Assembly: GCA_035934555.1 (NCBI GenBank)
Contig: DASYXT010000134.1
Coordinates: forward strand, 1 to 28,382
Source of the DNA: DASYXT01 sp035934555
Lineage (GTDB): Bacteria; Verrucomicrobiota; Verrucomicrobiia; Limisphaerales; UBA8199
DNA: 28,382 nucleotides
Direction: 5' to 3'
The translations under genes and the position numbers were made by a program. Shown piece by piece: positions 6,756 to 14,110 of this stretch (the stretch's first letter is position 1; every line of letters starts with the position of its first letter). The notes below the pieces were generated by a model that did no database searches, was not told where the DNA came from, and saw only the letters and a list, made by a program, of their open reading frames with translations.

Positions 6756-8135
6756 ATGCGGCAGGTCAGGCTGGGTATGATTGGCGGCGGGACGGTGGGC
6801 AGCGGCGTGTTTCACGCGCTACAGCTCAACGGCTCGTTGCTGTCCTCACGCATCGGCATCGAGGTCGGCGTCCAGAGAATCGCCGTCAAAGCCATTGACG
6901 AGCCCCGGCCTTATGCGCTCCCCCGAGAGCTTCTGACGACCCATTGGGAAGCCGTCGTGAACGACCCGCAGGTCGATGTCGTCACCGAACTGGTTGGAGG
7001 CACGACGCTGGCGCGGACGATAATCCTTGCGGCGCTCGAGCTGGGCAAGCCGGTCATCACCGCCAATAAGGCTCTGCTCTCAGCGCACGGGGAGGAGCTG
7101 TTTGCCGCGGCCAACCAGTATGGAACGAATCTATACTATGAAGCGAGCGTGTGCGGCGGCATCCCGATCATCAAATCGCTGCGCGAGGGTTTCGTCGGCA
7201 ACCGCATCACGCATCTCTACGGCATTGTCAATGGCACCTGCAATTACATCCTGACGCGGATGAAACTCGAAGGGGCGGAGTTCGACGACGTGCTCCGGGA
7301 AGCGCAACGGGAAGGCTACGCTGAAACCGAACCGTCGCTGGACATCGACGGTCATGACTCGCTGCATAAGATCGGCATCCTGGCCTCGCTGGCGCACGGG
7401 TTCTGGGTCGAGCCCAAGGATATTTATGTCGAAGGGATTCGGGACATCAGCCGGGCCGATATCGAATTTGCCGACCAACTCGGCTACACGATAAAGCTGC
7501 TGGGCATCATCAAACGGGTTCAGACCGGAACAAAGCCGGCGAGCGTGCCGGCGGGAACCGGGCGAAGCTCAAGCCGTACTTTGCGAAGAGGGAGCAGAAC
7601 CAAAAGCCGCGTGCAGGTTTCGGTGTATCCGACGTTGATCCCGAACAGTCATGTGCTGGCGAGTGTGAACCACGTCTTTAACGCGGTGTTCGCGCGCGGC
7701 GATATTGTCGGCGATACGCTCTTTTACGGGCGTGGTGCGGGCAAAGACGCCACCGCCAGCGCCGTGCTGAGCGATTTAGCCGACGCCGCGCTGGATTTGA
7801 AATTCGGCACCAAACACCGGCTACCGCCCTTCGTGCCGCACGAACCGGATGGGGCGGTGCTGCCGATTCAAGAAGTGGTGTCGCGTTATTTCGTGCGGTT
7901 GAATGTGGTCGATCAACCCGGGACGCTGGCCCGGATCACGCGGATTCTGGGCGCGGCGCAGATTGGGATTTCCTCAGTCATCCAGCCGGAAGGTCACGCC
8001 GGGGCAAGCGTGCCGTTGATCCTGATGCTGCACGACGCGCCCAACGGGACGGTGGCCAAAGCGCTCAAGCAAATCGCCAGGCTGCCGGTGGTCAGGCCGC
8101 GCCCGGTGCTGCTGCGGGTGGAAACCTTTCAATAG
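6756..8135 (+). CDS. hom: Homoserine dehydrogenase
   Basis: Makes L-homoserine from aspartate semialdehyde with NAD(P)H, the branch point to threonine and methionine. The start at ATG 6756 places the nucleotide-binding GMIGGGTVG motif at residues 7-15; an earlier in-frame GTG/ATG region (from 6714) adds only Cys/Pro-rich sequence. The catalytic region has VNGTCNYILTRM and AETEPSLDIDGHDSLHK, followed by the PTLIP...VNHVFNAVF block and a C-terminal ACT domain (RLNVVDQPGTLARI), as in regulated homoserine dehydrogenases. The protein has 459 residues, slightly longer than usual. The extra length is a Ser/Thr/Arg-rich insertion at about residues 255-286, between KLLGIIKRV and QVSVYPTL, where relatives usually have only a few residues. 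Only 3 bp separate it from lysC, so the pair forms an operon for the aspartate pathway. Confidence 0.93.
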   Translation: MRQVRLGMIGGGTVGSGVFHALQLNGSLLSSRIGIEVGVQRIAVKAIDEPRPYALPRELLTTHWEAVVNDPQVDVVTELVGGTTLARTIILAALELGKPVITANKALLSAHGEELFAAANQYGTNLYYEASVCGGIPIIKSLREGFVGNRITHLYGIVNGTCNYILTRMKLEGAEFDDVLREAQREGYAETEPSLDIDGHDSLHKIGILASLAHGFWVEPKDIYVEGIRDISRADIEFADQLGYTIKLLGIIKRVQTGTKPASVPAGTGRSSSRTLRRGSRTKSRVQVSVYPTLIPNSHVLASVNHVFNAVFARGDIVGDTLFYGRGAGKDATASAVLSDLADAALDLKFGTKHRLPPFVPHEPDGAVLPIQEVVSRYFVRLNVVDQPGTLARITRILGAAQIGISSVIQPEGHAGASVPLILMLHDAPNGTVAKALKQIARLPVVRPRPVLLRVETFQ

Positions 8136-8138
8136 CTT

Positions 8139-9359
8139 ATGGCGCTGATTGTTCAGAAGTACGGGGGCACGTCGGTCGGCAACATCGAGCGCATTCGGAA
8201 TGTCGCGGCGCGGGTGGCCCAGTACCACGCGCGCGGCGACCAGATCGTCGTAGTCGTTTCTGCCATGAGCGGCGTCACGGATAATCTGATCAGGCTGGCG
8301 AAGGAGCTGATGCCGCTGCCCAACGAGCGGGAGATGGACGTATTGCTGGCGACCGGCGAGCAGACAACCATCGCACTGACGGCGATTGCGCTGCATGCGC
8401 GCGGCATACCGGCGGTTTCACTTACCGGCGCCCAAGCCGGAATCGTTACCGACGGCGTCCATACTAAAGCCAAAATCCAGAACATCACGCCCAAAAAAAT
8501 CCACGATTTGCTGCAAGCCGGCCAAGTGGTAATCGTCGCCGGGTTCCAGGGCCAAACCATCGAAGGCCAGGTGACCACGCTGGGCCGGGGCGGGTCAGAC
8601 CTGACCGCCATTGCGTTGGCCGCCGCGCTCCAGGCCGATCTCTGCCAGATTTATACCGACGTGGACGGCGTCTATACGGCCGACCCGCGCATCGTGCCGG
8701 GCGCGCGCAAGCTCGACGAGATTTCCTACGACGAAATGCTGGAACTGGCCAGTCTCGGGGCCAAAGTAATGCAGTCGCGGTCGGTGGAGTTTGCGAAGAA
8801 ATTTGGCGTGTTATTCGAAGTGCGCTCGAGTTTGAACGACAACCCAGGAACGATTGTGAAAGAAGAAACCAGGAACATGGAAGATGTGGTCGTGCGCGGT
8901 GTGTCGCTCGACAAGAACCAGGCCAAAGTCACGCTGGTGGCGGTGCCGGACAAACCGGGCATTGCTGCGCGCATCCTCACCGCCATCGGGGACGCCAATG
9001 TCAATGTGGACATGATCGTGCAGAATATCAGCCATGGCAGCGGGTCGCCGGTGACCGACCTGTCGTTTACCGTGGACAAACCGGACCTGTTGAAAGCGCA
9101 GAAGGTGATCGACAATCTCAGGGAAGAAGTCGGGTTCGGCAAAGTGATCGCCACCGACAAGATCGCGAAGTTGTCGATTGTCGGCGTTGGCATGAAAAGC
9201 CACAGCGGTGTGGCCGGCAAAATGTTTGAAACCCTGGCGCGCGAGGGGGTCAATATCGATATGATCTCGACGAGCGAGATTAAGATTTCGGTGGTGATCG
9301 ATCTGGCCAAAGGCGAACAAGCGATGCGCGCGGTGCACCAGGCCTTTTTGGGCTCATAG
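8139..9359 (+). CDS. lysC: Aspartate kinase
   Basis: Phosphorylates L-aspartate, the first step towards lysine, threonine and methionine. It is 406 residues, the usual length for the bacterial type with a kinase domain and two C-terminal ACT domains. Visible features are the N-terminal VQKYGGTSVGN motif, the TLGRGGSDLTA nucleotide/substrate loop, YTDVDGVYTADPRIV, and ACT repeats beginning near residues 265 (VTLVAVPDKPGIAARI) and 345 (LSIVGVGMKSHSGVAGKMFE). The ACT domains normally bind lysine and/or threonine for feedback inhibition. It starts 3 bp after the hom stop, so translation is probably coupled. No convincing terminator was seen in the 37 bp before the converging gene. Confidence 0.95.
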   Translation: MALIVQKYGGTSVGNIERIRNVAARVAQYHARGDQIVVVVSAMSGVTDNLIRLAKELMPLPNEREMDVLLATGEQTTIALTAIALHARGIPAVSLTGAQAGIVTDGVHTKAKIQNITPKKIHDLLQAGQVVIVAGFQGQTIEGQVTTLGRGGSDLTAIALAAALQADLCQIYTDVDGVYTADPRIVPGARKLDEISYDEMLELASLGAKVMQSRSVEFAKKFGVLFEVRSSLNDNPGTIVKEETRNMEDVVVRGVSLDKNQAKVTLVAVPDKPGIAARILTAIGDANVNVDMIVQNISHGSGSPVTDLSFTVDKPDLLKAQKVIDNLREEVGFGKVIATDKIAKLSIVGVGMKSHSGVAGKMFETLAREGVNIDMISTSEIKISVVIDLAKGEQAMRAVHQAFLGS

Positions 9360-9396
9360 AGGGCGCTGGGACGCACGACGCTCCCCGCTCCACGAT

Positions 9397-9756
9397 TTAA
9401 TGGTACCCCTGGAGAGGTTTGAGCACGCCGAACCGGACCAGAGCGACAATCAGCAGCGTATAGGCGAGGGAAATGGCGATGTCCCGCAACAGCGCGCGCC
9501 GGGAATATTTCTGGGGTTCCTGCGACAGGACTTGTTGCGCGCCTTTGTGCATCAAGATGAATCCAAGAACATTCGTCAGCCAATACCCCACCACCACCAG
9601 AAACCCGAAGGCGCGTGGATAAAACAGGCTAACCACCCACGCAAAGGCCAATGCCAGCGGCACATTGACGAACAAGTCGTTCCACCAGGACAGCGGCGAC
9701 AACATATACCCGACGAATACCAGCACACCGCCGCTTGTTTTGCGTTTCCAACTCAT
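9397..9756 (-). CDS. Small integral membrane protein of unknown function
   Basis: The frame is open from 9846, but the start at ATG 9756 (MSWKRKTSGG) is preferred. It gives a short positive N-terminus before the first membrane segment, with GAGG just upstream, while the extra N-terminus is Arg/Trp-rich and unlike protein. The 119 residues hold about four hydrophobic segments (GVLVFVGYML, VPLALAFAWVVSLFY, FGFLVVVGYWLTNVLGFIL, IAISLAYTLLIVALVRF). I recognise no family. It converges on lysC. Confidence 0.6.
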   Translation of the reverse strand: MSWKRKTSGGVLVFVGYMLSPLSWWNDLFVNVPLALAFAWVVSLFYPRAFGFLVVVGYWLTNVLGFILMHKGAQQVLSQEPQKYSRRALLRDIAISLAYTLLIVALVRFGVLKPLQGYH

Positions 9757-9926
9757 GCCCTCGCCAATGTGCCATACGGCTCGCGCCCTCCACAACCTCG
9801 CGGACTCACACCAGGCGGGAACTGACAGCAGAGGGGTTGATCGCAAAATCTGGGAGAAATGGCCAATCGGTTTTCTCCAAGGTGAGGACCTCGCCCGTGG
9901 GTGGAGTTGAGACCAATCCGATTAGA

Positions 9927-10808
9927 TTAATTCTGCATGGTGGTCCGCTGAGCCACCCATTGGATGTCGCGCTTATCGTTACCGACTGTAACGGGGAACC
10001 CGGCGGTCGAATGGGCCACGGGCCGAATGGTCGTGCCGGCAAGCCACTTCTTAATCTCCGAATGACTGTCGGCGAAAGAAAAGCCGGCCGCGCCGTTGTG
10101 GTAGGAAGCCACCAGATCGCTCCACACATTGCGCTCAGTCGGGTCGGCGTTGTTGCAGAAGATGTAGAAGCCATCATTAATGCTGTCGGGGTGTTCATCC
10201 AGGAAAACGAACATTTGCGCGCTGTTCCGGAAGTCGCTCAGCTTGCGGAACTGGACCCAACCCGTCGTGATGTCGGCTCCGCCGCTCTGGCCGGAGCCGT
10301 TGCCACGGTCCCCTACATAGGCATTCATCGAATAGCTGCGGCACCGCGGTCCGGCGGCGGAAGGATAGTTATCGGCCGGGCACTTGAAGATGCCAATGCT
10401 CTTGGCGGTATAAGGTCCCAGTTTGGCCCCGGTCAGCAGGGTCAGATTGGTGTTGGCGCTGTTGTTGCCCCAATCCATGATGTTGGCGGCCCAGGTGTTA
10501 AGCGGGTTAGCCTGCGTGTTCTGGGTGTCGAAATTATTCACCAGCCGGTCATTACTGTCATTGGCGTACATGGTCCAGGCGACTGCCAACTGTTTGCTGT
10601 TATTGAGGCAACTGATGCCCATGGCCTTTTGCTTGGCGCGGCCGAGCGCAGGCAGAAGCATGGCGGCGAGGATCGCGATAATGGCGATGACCACCAGCAA
10701 TTCGATCAACGTGAACCCACCAAGCCGCGGTGAAGCGTGCTCCGGCTTCGCCAACTGGGGCTGGCCTGGTGCTAGAGGTGCGTGCGCTGACCAAGTAGCG
10801 GTATTCAT
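9927..10808 (-). CDS. Prepilin-type N-terminal methylation protein (H-X9-DG-like)
   Basis: The N-terminus has the type IV pilin/type II secretion pseudopilin signature G/FTLIELLVVIAIIAILAAMLLPALGRAK. The cleavage Gly is at residue 31 and the +5 Glu at residue 36 if translation starts at ATG 10808; another ATG at 10850 adds 14 residues. The globular part ends with SFADSHSEIKKW, resembling the DGH region of the Verrucomicrobia/Planctomycetes H-X9-DG family, which occurs in many paralogues per genome. It is processed by prepilin peptidase and inserted in the inner membrane; the specific role is unknown. A perfect 16-bp palindrome containing TATAAT on both strands lies 50 bp upstream. It is divergent from the leuA leader. 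Confidence 0.8.
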   Translation of the reverse strand: MNTATWSAHAPLAPGQPQLAKPEHASPRLGGFTLIELLVVIAIIAILAAMLLPALGRAKQKAMGISCLNNSKQLAVAWTMYANDSNDRLVNNFDTQNTQANPLNTWAANIMDWGNNSANTNLTLLTGAKLGPYTAKSIGIFKCPADNYPSAAGPRCRSYSMNAYVGDRGNGSGQSGGADITTGWVQFRKLSDFRNSAQMFVFLDEHPDSINDGFYIFCNNADPTERNVWSDLVASYHNGAAGFSFADSHSEIKKWLAGTTIRPVAHSTAGFPVTVGNDKRDIQWVAQRTTMQN

Positions 10809-10857
10809 TTGAAACGGGCACAGTTTAGGCGACAACCTTCCATGCTTCAAGACGCAT

Positions 10858-10873
10858 TTCCATTATAATGGAA
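10858..10873. promoter_or_regulatory. Perfect 16-bp palindrome containing TATAAT on both strands
   Basis: TTCCATTATAATGGAA is its own reverse complement. It lies in the divergent space between the prepilin-like gene and the leuA leader, and its centre offers a -10-like TATAAT in either direction. I found no good -35 partner on either side, so it may be an operator rather than a promoter. Confidence 0.45.
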
Positions 10874-10932
10874 CCACCAAATCGTGCGCGCACTCCATTC
10901 TAAATCGCAGGAAGAATCGATTGAAAAACGGT

Positions 10933-10961
10933 TTGACCACCCGCCGAGACCCTGCTAGGCT
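10933..10961 (+). promoter_or_regulatory. Predicted promoter of the leuA leader
   Basis: TTGACC (10933-10938), a 17-bp spacer, then TAGGCT (10956-10961). The -35 matches TTGACA at five of six positions and the spacing is ideal. A transcript starting 6-7 bases later would begin at or next to the GTG of the leader peptide at 10968, so that peptide may be translated from a leaderless mRNA. Confidence 0.55.
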
Positions 10962-10967
10962 CAGTGC

Positions 10968-11036
10968 GTGAATGGGAATCTGGACCTGCTGCTATTGAGC
11001 GCGCTGCTGCTGAGCGGCGCGGCAGTCGGGTCTTAG
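10968..11036 (+). CDS. leuL: Leucine-rich leader peptide of leuA
   Basis: A 22-codon ORF, GTG to TAG, with 8 leucine codons: CTG at 10980, CTG CTG CTA TTG at 10986-10997, and CTG CTG CTG at 11004-11012. The peptide ends SGAAVGS. Its last codons (11021-11031, GGCAGTCGGGT) are the strand that can pair with the 5' arm of the terminator. A ribosome that reaches the stop codon would cover this strand, whereas one stalled on Leu codons would leave it free. This is the design of ribosome-mediated leu attenuators known in enterobacteria and predicted before leuA in Actinobacteria. Upstream AGG at 10957-10959 is only a weak ribosome binding site; leaderless initiation is an alternative. Confidence 0.75.
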   Translation: MNGNLDLLLLSALLLSGAAVGS

Positions 11037-11066
11037 TTTCTGGAACAATTTTTCCGACCCACTGCC
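11021..11066 (+). promoter_or_regulatory. Predicted antiterminator of the leuA attenuator
   Basis: GGCAGT at 11021-11026 pairs with ACTGCC at 11061-11066, and GGGT at 11028-11031 pairs with ACCC at 11057-11060, leaving a single bulged C. This stem uses the whole 5' arm of the terminator and so excludes it. An earlier alternative partner for the 11021-11034 strand is the GACC..CTGC segment around the first Leu run (10983-10992), which could act as a protector stem. Confidence 0.65.
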
Positions 11067-11085
11067 GAATGGCGGTGGGTTTTTT
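11057..11085 (+). terminator. Attenuator terminator upstream of leuA
   Basis: ACCCACTGCC (11057-11066), loop GAAT, GGCGGTGGGT (11071-11080), then a run of Ts through 11085. All ten positions pair, with one T-G wobble. It stands 39 bp before the leuA start and 20 bp after the leader peptide stop, the expected place for an attenuator. Confidence 0.85.
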
Positions 11086-11124
11086 ATTTACCCGGCCGCC
11101 TGGCGCACAACCGAAATAACCAAT

Positions 11125-12780
11125 ATGCACAAAGAACCGTCGAAAAAGTACCGGCCATTTCCGCCGGTGCAATTACCCGAACGCCAATGGCCGAGCCGGA
11201 AACTGGAACATGCGCCGCGCTGGTGCAGCGTCGATTTGCGTGATGGCAACCAGGCGCTGGCCGTCCCGATGAACGTCAGCCAAAAACTGGAGATGTTCCA
11301 GGCCCTGGTCCGGTGCGGGTTCAAGGAAATCGAGGTGGGCTTTCCCTCGGCGTCGAACACGGAGTTTGCGTTTAACCGGCGGCTGATCGAGGAGAAGCGC
11401 GCGCCGGACGACGTCTGGTTGCAGGTGCTGGTGCAGGCACGTGAGGAGTTGATCGAGCGCACGTTCGAGTCGCTCGCCGGAGCCCGCCGCGCCATCATTC
11501 ATCTATACAACTCCACTTCGCCAGCCCAGCGGCGCGTGGTTTTCGGCATGACGAAAGAACAGATCATCGACGTGGCGGTGAAAGGAGCGACCTGGATTAA
11601 GGAGCGCTTGCCGCGGTTGGCCGGGACGGAAGTGATGCTGCAATACTCGCCCGAGAGCTTCAGTGCGACGGAAGTAGAGTTCGCGAAGGACGTTTCGGAA
11701 GCGGTGATGGAGGTGTGGCAACCAACGCCGCAAAATAAAATGATTCTGAATCTGCCGGATACCGTCGAGGTGGCAACACCCAACGTGTATGCGGACCAAA
11801 TCGAGTGGATGTGCCGGCACATTGCTCAGCGCGATTCGCTCATCATCAGCCTGCATACCCATAATGACCGGTGCACGGGGGTCGCCGCGACGGAGTTGGG
11901 ATTGCTGGCCGGGGCGGATCGTGTCGAGGGGACCTTGTTCGGCAATGGCGAGCGCACCGGGAATCTGGACATTGTCACGGTCGCACTCAATCTCTACATG
12001 CAGGGGATTGATCCCCATTTGGATTTCACGCACCTGAACGAGTTGGTGGAGATTTACGAGCGCTGTACCGGGATGACGGTGCCGGCGCGGCATCCCTATG
12101 CCGGAGAACTCGTCTTCACGGCCTTCAGTGGTTCGCACCAGGACGCCATTCGCAAAGGGCTGGCCGAGTGGGCCAATAACGGCCGTGAACACTGGGATGT
12201 GCCGTATCTGACGATCGACCCGCGCGACATCGGACGCCAGTACCGCGAGGTGATTCGCGTCAACAGCCAATCGGGTAAAGGCGGTGTGGCGTATTTGCTC
12301 GAGACGGAATTCGGCATCGCGTTGCCCAAAGAACTGCAGCGCGAATTCGGGCCGATCGCCAACGACGAGGTGGACCGGTTGGGCCGGGAAGTCAGCGCGG
12401 CAGAACTCAAAGCGATGTTCTGGCGCGAATATATCGAGCGCGCCAACCCCTGGCAGCTTCACCGGTTCGAGACAGAAAGTCATAACGGCACAGTCCGCTG
12501 CCGGGCGAGGTTGCTGCGGGATGGCCAGCCGGTTGAATTGGCCGGGGAAGGCAATGGTCCGTTGGCGGCGCTGGTGCATGGGTTCGGCAAGCTGGCTCTG
12601 GGCCGGTTCGAAATCGCCAATTATAGCGAGCACGCGTTGAGTTCGGGCGAGGAAGCCGCGGCCATTGCCTATATCCAGGTGAAGCATGGCGACGGGCGGC
12701 AACGCTGGGGCGCGGGGGTGGACACGAACATCGAGCTGGCCGGCGTACGCGCCGTGCTCAGCGCGCTGAACCGATCTTAG
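11125..12780 (+). CDS. leuA: 2-isopropylmalate synthase, long (type 2) form
   Basis: Condenses acetyl-CoA with 2-ketoisovalerate, the committed step of leucine synthesis. The protein is 551 residues. The N-terminal block RWCSVDLRDGNQAL (residues 32-45, metal-binding Asp40) and the order of motifs match the longer LeuA class typical of Actinobacteria, not the short E. coli-like class. SLHTHND places metal ligands His244 and His246. Other landmarks are EGTLFGNGERTGN, the SGSHQDAIRKG loop and RVNSQSGKGGVAYLLE. The C-terminal part (from about residue 440) is the regulatory domain that binds leucine for feedback inhibition. The start codon lacks a strong Shine-Dalgarno sequence. Expression appears controlled by the upstream attenuator, so leucine would act on both transcript and enzyme. 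No other leu genes are in the window. Confidence 0.95.
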   Translation: MHKEPSKKYRPFPPVQLPERQWPSRKLEHAPRWCSVDLRDGNQALAVPMNVSQKLEMFQALVRCGFKEIEVGFPSASNTEFAFNRRLIEEKRAPDDVWLQVLVQAREELIERTFESLAGARRAIIHLYNSTSPAQRRVVFGMTKEQIIDVAVKGATWIKERLPRLAGTEVMLQYSPESFSATEVEFAKDVSEAVMEVWQPTPQNKMILNLPDTVEVATPNVYADQIEWMCRHIAQRDSLIISLHTHNDRCTGVAATELGLLAGADRVEGTLFGNGERTGNLDIVTVALNLYMQGIDPHLDFTHLNELVEIYERCTGMTVPARHPYAGELVFTAFSGSHQDAIRKGLAEWANNGREHWDVPYLTIDPRDIGRQYREVIRVNSQSGKGGVAYLLETEFGIALPKELQREFGPIANDEVDRLGREVSAAELKAMFWREYIERANPWQLHRFETESHNGTVRCRARLLRDGQPVELAGEGNGPLAALVHGFGKLALGRFEIANYSEHALSSGEEAAAIAYIQVKHGDGRQRWGAGVDTNIELAGVRAVLSALNRS

Positions 12781-12855
12781 TGTGTACCCCGGCGCAATGT
12801 GGGGCGTTGGAACTTGGATGAGTTGTCTGCCGGGCCCCGCGGTAAAGACCCTATA

Positions 12856-12878
12856 GCCGCGAGCATCGCGGCATTTTA
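12856..12878 (+). terminator. Hairpin after leuA, possible terminator
   Basis: Perfect 7-bp arms GCCGCGA and TCGCGGC around GCA (12856-12872), followed by ATTTTA. The T-run is short, so termination would be modest. It lies 76 bp after leuA and 34 bp before the SWIB gene. Confidence 0.45.
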
Positions 12879-12905
12879 GGCTCAGGTGGAAAGAGAACAA
12901 CGCTT

Positions 12906-13187
12906 ATGGCCGAAATATCGCAAGCGAAAGGGAAGCGCAAACCCAGCGCGGCGTTCATGAAACCGGTCAAACCGGACGCCAAACTGGCCGCCGTGATCGG
13001 CCAGGAACCGATTTCGCGCACCGAAATCACCCGCAAACTCTGGGACTATATCCGCAGCCACAACCTTCAGGACCCCTCAAACAAAACGTTCATCAAAGCC
13101 GATGACAAACTCAGAGAGGTGTTCGACGGCAAAGACCGCGTGAGCATGTTTGAGATGACCAAGCTGGTGTTCGGGCACGTCGGCTAA
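12906..13187 (+). CDS. SWIB/MDM2 domain protein
   Basis: A 93-residue protein with a basic N-terminal tail (AEISQAKGKRKPS) and one SWIB domain covering about residues 20-92 (KLAAVIG, ISRTEITRKLWDYIRSHNLQDP, IKADDKLREVF, VSMFEMTKLVFGHV). The SWIB fold is best known from eukaryotic SWI/SNF complexes and MDM2, where it binds peptides. Stand-alone bacterial versions occur in Chlamydiae, Verrucomicrobia and some other groups, and are linked to DNA binding or topoisomerase I, where they occur as a fused domain. The basic tail fits a nucleic-acid-associated role, but function here is inferred. Its stop is 8 bp from the stop of the converging rhomboid gene. Confidence 0.85.
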   Translation: MAEISQAKGKRKPSAAFMKPVKPDAKLAAVIGQEPISRTEITRKLWDYIRSHNLQDPSNKTFIKADDKLREVFDGKDRVSMFEMTKLVFGHVG

Positions 13188-13195
13188 GGCAGCCA

Positions 13196-14107
13196 CTATC
13201 GATAGCGCAGGCTCGATAGATATCCCCAACCCCCGCCCAACGCAAGGCCCGCCAGGTGCGCGTAATTGGCAATGGGCCCGAGCCAACCGGTAAAACACAG
13301 CACCAGCCAAACCAGCATCAGTGTTACGGTCGAGGGATGGACGAACAAGCCCGAGGCCGGATCAAATTTGCCCCGCAACCAGATATAGCCCAGGAGCCCA
13401 TAAACGACTCCGGACATCCCGCCAAAAATGGGTGAGTGGGTCACAAAATACTGCGCCAGGTTGGACCCGGCCCCTACCACCAATACCAGCGCAAGCAGAT
13501 GCACCCAGGTTTGCCGCGCTTCAATCATGCTCCCCAAATCTTTCAACCACCACATATTGAAAAAAATGTGGAGGAAATTGGCATGCAGAAAAATCGGCGT
13601 AATCAGCCGCCAAACTTGTCCGTGTCGAATACTGGCCAGGCCCCGCTGCCAATAATAGGTGTCGCCCTCGGCCCAAAAATTGTTAAAGGCCAGAAAACTG
13701 ACCCGCGCCCAGTTGCCGAAATCGGACAGGAAAAAAACGACGACGCTGATAATGATGAGCACCAGAGTCAGTGTTCCAATGCCATACCCGCGCAGCGGTT
13801 TGAACAGGTGCCGGCGGTCGTACAGGCGCTTGCGCCAGGCTTCCTCGCGCTGCTCCCGTTCCTGCCGCAGCCGCACGGCTTCCTGCGCCTGGACCTGGTA
13901 TTCGGGCGCGGCGGGGTTGGCCTGAAATTTCTCGAGCAGGCGGGTGGCCGATTGGAGCTTGTCTTCGTCGTTAACCCAAATGCCCCAGCCTTGCTCGGGC
14001 TGGAACTCCAACTTGTTGTCCATGCCCTGGACGAAAAGGTAGTCACTAAACGTGCGAGCCGCGGATTCGACCGTCAGGTGCCCAATCAAGCGCATATCAA
14101 AGCCCAC
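13196..14107 (-). CDS. Rhomboid family intramembrane serine protease
   Basis: A 303-residue protein. Residues 1-80 form a soluble N-terminal domain like that of GlpG (MRLIGHLTVESAARTFSDYL ... NDEDKLQSATRLLEKF). Residues of about 80-105 are a charged linker, and about six membrane segments follow. The catalytic Ser is Ser232 in GGMSGVVYGLLGY and the catalytic His is His284 in ANYAHLAGLALG; HANFLHIFFNMWWLKDLG is the usual rhomboid segment with the HxxxN motif. It cleaves membrane proteins within or near their transmembrane helix; the substrate is unknown. It starts 3 bp after the stop of the alpha/beta hydrolase gene, so it is the last gene of a probable kup-hydrolase-rhomboid operon. Confidence 0.9.
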   Translation of the reverse strand: MGFDMRLIGHLTVESAARTFSDYLFVQGMDNKLEFQPEQGWGIWVNDEDKLQSATRLLEKFQANPAAPEYQVQAQEAVRLRQEREQREEAWRKRLYDRRHLFKPLRGYGIGTLTLVLIIISVVVFFLSDFGNWARVSFLAFNNFWAEGDTYYWQRGLASIRHGQVWRLITPIFLHANFLHIFFNMWWLKDLGSMIEARQTWVHLLALVLVVGAGSNLAQYFVTHSPIFGGMSGVVYGLLGYIWLRGKFDPASGLFVHPSTVTLMLVWLVLCFTGWLGPIANYAHLAGLALGGGWGYLSSLRYR

Positions 14108-14110
14108 ACT

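Noticed and set aside
10972..10998. Alternative leader ORF starting at ATG 10972 (MGIWTCCY)
   Set aside because: It is only 8 codons and lacks leucine; the GTG 10968 frame has 8 Leu codons and ends at the antiterminator strand.
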